A stretch of DNA of 64,000 bases. Source: Torymus aiolomorphi. Taxonomy: Eukaryota > Arthropoda > Insecta > Hymenoptera > Torymidae. Under the pieces are notes generated by a model that saw only the letters and a program-made list of their open reading frames with translations, did not search any database and was not told where the DNA came from. Position numbers and translations under genes: made by a program. Positions 56,081-64,000 of the stretch are shown in pieces. Location of the stretch: contig CM070876.1 in assembly GCA_036365515.1 (NCBI GenBank), forward strand, positions 109,154,810-109,218,809, read 5' to 3'. Positions within the stretch are counted from its first letter, which is position 1, and the number at the start of each line of letters is the position of its first letter.

Positions 56081-56359
56081 ATTAAAAAAGCCAAGTCTGT
56101 GTATCGCTAAGAAAATTTAATAAATATAAATACTTCAAAAATGTATAAATTTAATACATGTTTTTTACTGCAAAGTCTCAGACAATTGATGAAAGAACCT
56201 CTTAGATTTAACATGGGTAAAAGTAAAATTAGATATAACACTATAATTTTTATTTATATATTCAATTCAAAATCCTTGATACATTAAGTATACAATACGG
56301 TAAATATATTTCTTTTTGTATTCTAAAGAATAATTATATTTAATCTTGAAAATTTATGC

Positions 56360-59300
56360 CCTGATTAAAAAGGGAGGTATATTCAACTGTCCTTGATTCG
56401 CCTCACGATGACGAGCTTCATACGCGAGATCCTGCTTTTATAAATTAGAAAACTCAACAAATTAAATGTAGCCTAATCGTGATAGGAGTCAGCCTCTCGA
56501 AGACGAGCGACGTACGCGATCATTTCCTTTTTAAAAAGTGAATACCCTGAACAAAAATAGAGGTATATTAAACTGTCCAGGAGTCGCCTATCGAAGACGA
56601 GCTTCGTACGCGACTTAAAGCTTTTATAAAAAAAGAACCCTGCTCAAAATGAATGTAGCCTAATCGTGCCAGAAAAGTCGAGCTCTCGCAGAGGAGATTT
56701 GTAAGCGAGATTCTGCTTATATAAAATAGAACACTAAACAAATTGGATCTATCCTAATCGTGAAGGAGTCGGCCTCTCGAAGACGATCTTTGTACGTGAG
56801 CTTCTGCTTTTATAAAATAGAACACACAAGAAATTGTATGTAGTTTAATCGTAATAGGAGTCGGACCATCGAAGACGCGCTTCATACACGAGCAATTGCT
56901 ATTTGAAAAAGTTGATTACCCCGATAAAAAATGAAGGTATATTAAACTGCCCAGGAGTCGCATCTCGAAGACGAGCTTCGTACGCGAGCTTGTACTTTTT
57001 ATAAAATAGAACACTTAACGTATTGAATGTATCTTAATCGTGATAATAGTCGGCCTCTCGAAGACGAGCTTCGTAAGCGAACTTTTGCTCTTTAAAAAAG
57101 GGAATACACTTAAAAAAATGGAGGTATATTTAACTGCCCAGGGGTCGTCTACCAAATACGAGCTTCGTGCGCGAGATAGTGCTTTTATAAAATAGAACAC
57201 TGAACGTATTGAATGTACCCTAATGGTGATAGGAGTCAGCCTCTCGAAGAGCTTCGTTATAGGCGAGCTTTCGGTTTTTTAAAAACTGATTATAACGTGA
57301 TAAATGGAGGTATATTAAACTATCCAAGATTCGCCTATCGAAGAGGAGCTTTGTAGACGAGCATCTACTTTTATAAAAAAAGAACGCTGCTCTAAATGAA
57401 TGTAGACTAATCGTGACAAAGGAGTCAATATCTCTAAGAGGAACTCCGTAAGGGAGGGTATCGAAAAGGCGAACGTTCACTTCGTATTTGCAGCAAAATA
57501 TCAATTTTTGTTACTTCGAATTACGTTATTTCTTTATGACTTTTTTAAGGATCCATATAATTAGAATGTTCAAATGATCGACTGGTCATGAAGAATAATA
57601 AAAATATGATCGATATAGTTGCATTCGAATCGTTATTGTCCAAAATATGAAAATTTTTTCTAACCATCAAGTAGAAAGTTCACAAGTGCGAAAAACATGA
57701 AGTATTTAGACTAACTACTATCGTTTTTCACCCTTATGAACCATCTACTTTAGAGCCAGAAAAAATTTTCATGTTTTAGACAATAACGATTCGAATGCAA
57801 CTATATCGATCATATTTTCTTTATTCTACATGACTAGTCGACGATTCGAACATTCTATAATTACATGCATTCGTTAAAAAAGTCATGAGTAAATAACATA
57901 ATTCGAAGTAACAAAATTTGATATTTTGCTGCAAATACGAAGTGAACGTTCGCCTTTTCGATACCCACCTCTCCGTAAGTGAGCTGTTGCTTTTTCAAAA
58001 AGGGAATACACTCGTCAAAAATGGAGGAATATTAAACTGCCCAGGAGTCGCATCCCGAAGACGAGCTTCGTACGCGAGCTTTTGCTTTTTTTAAAAGTGC
58101 ATATACCCTGATAAAAAGTGGAGGTATATTAAATTGGCCAGGTGGTGCCTCTCAAAGACGAGTATCGTACGCGAGTTCAAGCTTTTATAAAAAAAAAATG
58201 CTGCTCAAAATGAATGTAGCCTAATCGTGCCAGAGGAGTCGAGTTCTCGAAGAAGAGTTCCGTAGGCGAGCTTCGGGTTTTTAAAAAAGTAATTACCCTG
58301 ATAAATAAAAAATGGAGCTATAATGAACGGTTCAGGAATCGCCTCTGGAAGACGAGCTTCGTGCGCAAGCTTTTGCTTTTTTTAAAAGTGAATATACCCT
58401 GATAAAAAGTGGAGGTATATTAAACTGTTCAGGAGCCGCTTATCGAAGACGAGCTTCCTAGGCGCGAGCATCTACTTTTATAAAAAAAGAACGATGCTCG
58501 AAATGAATGGATACTATAATCGTACCAGAGGAGTCGAGCTCTCGAAGAGGAGCTTCGTAAGCGAGCTTTTGCTTATTGAAAAAGGAAATACACTCATAAA
58601 AAATGGAGGTATATTATAATGTCCAGAAGTCACCTCTCGAAGACAAGCTTCGGAAGCGAGATTCTGCTTATATAAAATAGAACACTTAACAAATTGGATC
58701 TATCATAATCGTGAAGGAGTCGGCCTCTCGAAGACGAGCTTCGTACGTGAGCTTCTGCTTTTATAAAATAGAACACACAACAAATTGTATGTAGTTTAAT
58801 CGTAATAGGAGTCGGACCCTCGAAGACGCGCTTCATACACGAGCAATTGCTATTTTAAAAAGTGAATACCCCGATAAAAAAATGAAGGTATATTAAATTG
58901 TCCAGGAGGCGCCTATCGAAGACGAGCTTCGTACGCGAGTCTAAGTTTATATAAAAAAAAGAACGCTGCTCAAAATGAATTTAGCTTAATCGTGCCAGAG
59001 GAGTCGGTCCCTCAAAGACGAGCTTCTTTCGAGAACTTTTGCATTTTTTAAAAGTGAATACCCTGATAAAAAATGCAGGTATATTAAGCTGCCCAGTTGT
59101 CGCCTCTCGAAGACGAGCTTCGTACGCGAGCTTTTTACCTTTATAAATTAGAACACTTACATAAATGAATTTATCCTAATCGTGATAATAGCCAGCGAGA
59201 TTTTCCTTTTTTAAATACGGAATACACTCGTCAAAAATGAAGGTATATATATACATATATATATATATATAACTGCCCAGGGGTCGCCTCCCAAAGACCT

Positions 59301-59956
59301 AAAATAGAACCCTTAACACAATGAATGTATCCTAATCGTGATAGGAGTCGGCCTCTCGAAGACGAGCTTCGTACGCGAGATTCTGCTATTAAAAAATAGA
59401 ACATTTAACGCATTGAATGTAGCCTAATCGTAATAGGAGTCGGCCTCTCGAAGACTAGCTTCGTACGCGAGCTTTTCCTTTTTTAAGGAGTTGTCCAGGA
59501 GTTGTCTATCGAAGACGAGCTTCGTAGGCCAGCATCAACTTTAATAAAAAAAGAACGATACACGAAATGAATGTAGACTAATCGTGCCAGAGAAGTGGAG
59601 CTCTCGAAGAGGAGCTTCCTAAGCGAGCGTTTGTTTTCTTAAAAAGAATAAAATACACTCATAAAACATGGAGGTATATTATAATGTTCAGGAGTCACCT
59701 CTCGAAGACAAGCTTCGTAATCGAGATTCTGCTGTTATAAAAGAGAACACTTTCCAAAATGAATGTATCCTAATCGTGATAGGAGTCGGCCTCTCGAAGA
59801 CGAGCTTCGTAGACGAGCATCTACTTTTATAAAAAAAGAACGCTGCTCAAAATGAATGTAGACTAATCGTGCCAAAGGACTCGAGCTCTCGAAGAGGAGA
59901 TTTGTAAGCGAGTTTTTGCTTTCTTAAAAAGTGAGTACACTCGTCAAGAATGGAGG
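56360..59956. repeat. Satellite-like array, units of about 95 bp of two alternating types
   Basis: About 35 repeats, each with a core near CTCTCGAAGACGAGCTTCG followed by TACGCGAG. One type begins with GGAGGTATATTAAACTG (then CCCAGGAGTCGCC); the other has TAGAACACTTAACAAATTGA and CCTAATCGTGATAGGAGTC. They tend to alternate, so the higher-order unit is about 190-200 bp. GAAG..CTTC inside the core can fold back. A foldback element is inserted at 57456 and an LTR element at 59957. Similarity between units varies widely, so the array is old. Confidence 0.85.
57456..57966. mobile_element. Foldback element inside the satellite array
   Basis: 511 bp. GGGTATCGAAAAGGCGAACG at the left is mirrored at the right end; the arms stay alike for about 240 bp around a short centre. 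No clear target duplication. Confidence 0.8.
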
Positions 59957-60609
59957 TGTTAAGCCCGGAAATAAGTGGAAATAAGTAGTAATTGGTTTGA
60001 TGTAAGTTTATTATATAAAATACAATAATTTATTACCAATACAATCTGCTGGCTTCTGGTAGATCGATGTGTTGTAATTTCAATTACAATTCTTTTTTAT
60101 AACGCTTGCTTTTATAAATTTACTATAAATAACTTATAAGATCTGCTTACTAGACGAGTAAGGCTTACGATTACAATTTGAATAACTTATAAAATCTGCT
60201 TACTAGATGTGTAAGGCTTACGGTTTCAACTTCTCAATGTCGTAGAGATACACGGAGTTCGCCAGGTTTCTTGTACGCTGTGACTGATTCGCGTGACACA
60301 CATCACTTCTTTTATAATACAGAATAATTAGGTTAAAGATGAGCCCGGTGACAGTAAATCGAGATCATCTTATTTTGCAATGTAAACTTCGTCAGTCGTA
60401 TACGATTCGGCGGTGGCATTGAGAAATGCTGACCTTAAAGAGAATATCGTACGTTGTTTTTCGCAAGTGTGATGACCTACTACGTCACGGCGCCGCATGA
60501 GCAAAATGCTGTGTTTGTAAAAATTGCATTCCCGCTTTTATGTGTCAGGAAATATCTGATACTAATTATGCTTTTTCTTTAAAATGAGAATACGTCTCCG
60601 GACGTAACA
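59957..60609 (-). repeat. LTR of family T, minus strand
   Basis: 653 bp, on minus from TGTTACGTCCGGAGACG to CCGGGCTTAACA, related to the solo LTR at 44453. It is preceded (minus) by the polypurine tract AAGGGGGGAGG, so it is the 3' LTR of the element that extends to higher coordinates. It ends in the satellite array. Confidence 0.85.
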
Positions 60610-60620
60610 CCTCCCCCCTT
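60610..60620 (-). other. Polypurine tract of the family T element
   Basis: AAGGGGGGAGG on minus, immediately before the LTR; the same bases stand at 61243-61253 before a truncated LTR. Confidence 0.7.
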
Positions 60621-60689
60621 AGACTGTTGAATGTCGTAGAGATTCAACAATGTTATTATGCATCAGAGATTTCCCGTTACAAAAAATTT

Positions 60690-60778
60690 ATTGATAAGTA
60701 AATGATAAAATATAATAATACGGGTTATGAATGATAATAATTATAGTAAAAATAATAATAATAATAAAAATAATGATG

Positions 60779-60827
<49 letters not shown>

Positions 60828-60885
60828 TAATAATAATAACAATAATAATGATAATAATAATAATAACGATACAATAATACTCGTC
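60690..60885. repeat. (AAT)n microsatellite
   Basis: About 190 bp of AAT units with GAT and AAC variants. A second short tract lies at 61338-61371. Confidence 0.95.
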
Positions 60886-61109
60886 AGTTCTACTTTGATT
60901 TAGTGGTTATCAGGTTTAAGTTTCAAATGACCCTTCAGCATTTTTGAGGTTGTCTGGTCGAACGTTGATTTGACCTATTAATTTTTCTTCCTGATCCTCC
61001 TATCTCGGTTCTTATGGGGATTTTCATGTCGGGATGCAAGTTCTCGATTTTAGCCCTTCCCTATCTGCTGGCATTGGTACTTGTGTTTTCGGGCTTAGTC
61101 GTCATTTAA

Positions 61110-61242
61110 CTTGATTATACGAGGTCGGTGACTCGATGTCGCACGAACGAAGTGCTGCGTATACATTATTCTGTGTCTTGAAAAATCACTGATTTACGTT
61201 TTATTTAATGAATGTTTAAATGATACGTCTCCGGACGTAACA
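61110..61242 (-). repeat. Truncated second copy of the family T LTR start
   Basis: On minus TGTTACGTCCGGAGACGTAT at 61242, directly after AAGGGGGGAGG. Similarity to the LTR can be followed to a CGCAGCACTTCG block near 61150. After that it passes into other sequence, so two 3' ends of this family lie in tandem. Confidence 0.65.
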
Positions 61243-61279
61243 CCTCCCCCCTTAGACTGTTGAATGTCGTAGAAATTCA

Positions 61280-61339
61280 ACAAGTGAAGTAATTGAATGA
61301 TCAATTTGAGTTATTAGTAATTTTTTCGTTACAAAAGAT

Positions 61340-61372
<33 letters not shown>

Positions 61373-63060
61373 TAAAATTAATAATTTTAAATAAATTTTT
61401 GAATCGTCTATATATTTTAAAATAAATTAATTATTTTCTTCCTAATACTAGTTTTGCACTTAACTTACTGATTTATTTTGTACCGATTTTTCTAACGTTC
61501 AAATGTCAAAGAATTCCTATAGAGATATATATATATATAGATTTCGATAATTTAATTATTTTGTTATCGGTAATATGTAATAATTTTTTTGTTCTGCTGT
61601 ATTTACATAAAATAGTCATTCGTTAATTAAGCTTAGAAATAATGTGCTTATTAAATAATTTTTTTTTCTTCTTTTTTTTAGTAAATAAACGATGAGAAAT
61701 ATATAGGGAATGATTCAAGTGATCATTCACTTCCCTCCCTGCTTAGATATTTGGCAAGGGATATGTTTTTTCTTTCCTCTCTTTGTTTAAGTAGAATAAC
61801 ATTAAAGGGCTTTTGATGTTATCATAACAAAATTATTTTAACAATCGTATTATAATTATTTCCAAAAGAAAAATACAATTATATATGGTGTAGGTTTTTT
61901 TCGTAAAAAGGAAGTGAATAATTGAAATGATATTGACAAATTTTGACTTGTTGTTGCTTTTATGCATCATTGTATTTTACCTTTGTTTGAAAACTTTCAG
62001 TCATTTCAAAAGTTCATTTTAGAACTTGAACTTTTGTTTCGGCATAGGTAGCATTCACATATCTGCTTTAAAGAATACGCAATCTGTTAGAGTAGAAAAA
62101 TGTTTTACATACTCAATACAGTGCAGAATAGTGTATCTTATATAGGATGATCATGTTAGTGTATGACAGAACTGATCATTCCAAATACATATATTCTATT
62201 TAATCTTAGCAATGTGAACGTAGCTACCTGAATAATTTTTTTTGTTCTGAAACTCTTTAATAAATTTTGACGAGTATCAACAATTTTTTTCCTTTTTTTT
62301 CCTTTTTTTTTTTTTGTAGGTGAATACAGTTTAATTTTGCATAAAATTAGTCAAATTATTATTATCTTTTTTTTTTATCATACGTTAAAAGGTTTAGGAA
62401 TGGGTTCTACTTCTTTTCCTTTTGGATTAGTTCTATACTTTGTTATTCAAAGATAAAATCATAAGCTATTAAATTGATCATAAGTTAATTCGTCCCTGTA
62501 ATGTTTTCTACTTTGTGATTAAATAATTACTTTATATATTTTTATTATTTAATAACACATCATTTTCACATGTCAAATTTTTTTGATTGTTTGATTGTTA
62601 TAAGACCAAAGTTACTTTGTATTAATATCTAATCGCAATATTTATGTATTATTTCTAAAATTTCATTATTCAAGTGTATCTTATTTCAATCGCATTTTTC
62701 TAAAATTATTAGCTTTCTTAGGGAATATAGTTGCTTTTCATAAAATACTGACAAGTTGATACGAACAATTGTAGACAAACGGATAAGTGGTTATAATTTT
62801 AAATTGTATATTTGGTAAAATCTGGATCACCTTAGGGTTATATATTAGTTGACCAAGAAGTAGGATGGTTTTGCTTCAAATGGAAAAGTTCAGCTGCAAT
62901 TATAATCCTGTATTAAATTTGGAAAAATAAGAAGAGATTATGATAGATGTTAATATTGAGTATGTTGTCCACATCCTAAAACAAAAATGTTATGTTATTA
63001 TTTGTTATAATATTGCTTTGCTTGTTTTTCATAATTAGTTAAGATATTATTTTGTTCATT
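61280..63060. other. AT-rich noncoding stretch
   Basis: No gene seen. It lies between the K/N-rich frame and the polypurine tract, so it may be the 3' untranslated part of that element or flanking sequence. Confidence 0.45.
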
Positions 63061-64000
63061 TTAATAGCGTTGAAAATTCTTATTATGCTGATCGTTTTGA
63101 AATTTATTCATATTTGGTTCTTTAATAGGCCATGTTTTGTCTCCCTTTTTAAACCTTTTTCTGATAGCAAATTTATTGTAGTAACCTTTAGATTTTAATT
63201 TTAGTTTTGTAATTTTTGATAATTCTTTTAAATATTTTTTATAATTAGATATCCATTTTAGTTTTCTGACGTTTTTATTAGATTTTACTTTGATAGGATA
63301 GTTAAAAAATAACTGCAATTGGTGTACTTTATTACGATTTGTATTTAAATTGATTATTACGTTATGATCTTGATTACCCAAAGTTTCTTTTAGTTGATTT
63401 TTATTGTCAAGCTGTTCTTGGTGTTCTTGATTATCAAATATTTTTAGATGACTTTTATTCTCTAAATGTTTTTTTAGTTTTTGATTATCAAACATATCTT
63501 TTGGTTGATTTTCATTTTCGAAAACTACTTTACTATTATTTAATAAGTTCTTTAGATTTTTTGTATCATTTAATAAAGACTCTTCTGAATGTATTGATGC
63601 TATATTCTCTTTTAACGAATTTTCAAGCGAGTTTTGTTGGAATTTAGTTTCCATTTGATCATCTTCGGAAAATGGTTCAGCTAAAGCAAAAGTTATGTCT
63701 AAAATGACTTTAAGATCATCATAAAAAGTTACTGTTTCCAACGAATTATTACCTTCTTTATTATTTTCATTCGAAATTTCATTCTTTTGGTTATTTATAT
63801 TGGATTCATTAAAATGAATTACATTAATTTCATCACAATCCTCATGAGTTTTTAAATTAGATTCGTTGAAATTAATTTCTTCATTAGTCTCATAATTTTT
63901 TACAGTAGATTCAATAGAATCAATTAAATTTGTTTCCATAATTTCTTCAATTTCATGATTATTTTTGAAAATTTCGTTAAAGTCTATAAAATTAATTTCA
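63061..64000 (-). CDS. K/N-rich open frame, partial at the window edge
   Basis: Open on minus from the window edge (64000) to a stop at 63061, at least 312 codons. I do not recognise it. The N-terminal half is acidic and rich in Asn and Glu, with NFNES-like repeats. The middle repeats a LKKHLENKSHLKIFDNQ type unit. The end is very basic (KSNKNVRKLKWISNYKKYL, RKRFKKGDKTWPIKEP). It is on the strand of the family T LTR and upstream of its polypurine tract, so it could be the end of that element's polyprotein. The style resembles the K/N-rich linker of Gypsy I. A host gene is not excluded. Confidence 0.4.
   Translation of the reverse strand, partial: EINFIDFNEIFKNNHEIEEIMETNLIDSIESTVKNYETNEEINFNESNLKTHEDCDEINVIHFNESNINNQKNEISNENNKEGNNSLETVTFYDDLKVILDITFALAEPFSEDDQMETKFQQNSLENSLKENIASIHSEESLLNDTKNLKNLLNNSKVVFENENQPKDMFDNQKLKKHLENKSHLKIFDNQEHQEQLDNKNQLKETLGNQDHNVIINLNTNRNKVHQLQLFFNYPIKVKSNKNVRKLKWISNYKKYLKELSKITKLKLKSKGYYNKFAIRKRFKKGDKTWPIKEPNMNKFQNDQHNKNFQRY

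Noticed and set aside
56360..59956. CRISPR-like array
   Set aside because: Units are degenerate, without distinct spacers, and the context is eukaryotic.

Overview
This is eukaryotic, strongly AT-rich, intron-bearing genomic DNA that is almost wholly transposable elements inserted in one another, with a few broken host-gene pieces. The mix (Penelope-like element, mariner, CsRn1-type and other Ty3/Gypsy elements, R1-clade LINE, OTU-bearing Helitron, Crypton-like tyrosine-recombinase element, an insect errantivirus-type env remnant) points to an insect, perhaps a hymenopteran such as an ant; that last step is inference. No bacterial genes, operons, CRISPR, rRNA or intact tRNA were seen.

Layout. 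61-9714: three Penelope-like copies (A inverted, B and C in direct tandem) bounded by a 14-bp target duplication and inserted in an unknown reading frame (1-60 and 9729-10452). Two large palindromic elements sit in copies B (3102-4608) and C (7305-7890). 10554-12762: element X. 13007-14583: env pseudogene. About 14640-34527: a minus-strand Helitron whose pieces, in coding order, are OTU-1 (34527-33664), OTU-2 (22203-21406), a basic region, a Cys-rich/DUF6570 region (18385-17622), the Helitron-like N region (17546-17214) and Rep (15764-14680). It is split by a Gypsy element (22211-33659, 4-bp duplication), by a tyrosine-recombinase element Y (18464-20607) and by a noncoding repeat with (GT)n. 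The Gypsy element carries a mariner in its 5' LTR and an inverted CsRn1-type Gypsy in its 3' part.

36500-41907: a nearly intact R1-clade LINE that appears to sit in an (ATT)n microsatellite. 41.9-49.7 kb: foldback elements, one of them carrying a solo LTR. 51.9-54.1 kb: an unannotated Asn/Tyr-rich exon (minus strand) and broken pieces resembling TFIIA-L and the geranylgeranyltransferase-I beta subunit. 54.3-56.1 kb: two more foldbacks. 56.36-59.95 kb: a satellite-like array with units of about 95 bp that alternate between two types. 59.96-64 kb: the 3' part of a minus-strand LTR element and a K/N-rich open frame that runs off the window.

How it fits together: insertion order can be read from target duplications and from reading frames that become continuous when an insert is removed. 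This was checked by eye for the Penelope complex, the Gypsy insertion in the OTU frame, the mariner, and the foldback in Penelope copy B. No element here looks fully intact. The closest are the R1-clade LINE (one stop), the mariner (one frameshift) and the Y recombinase (an apparently intact two-exon gene).
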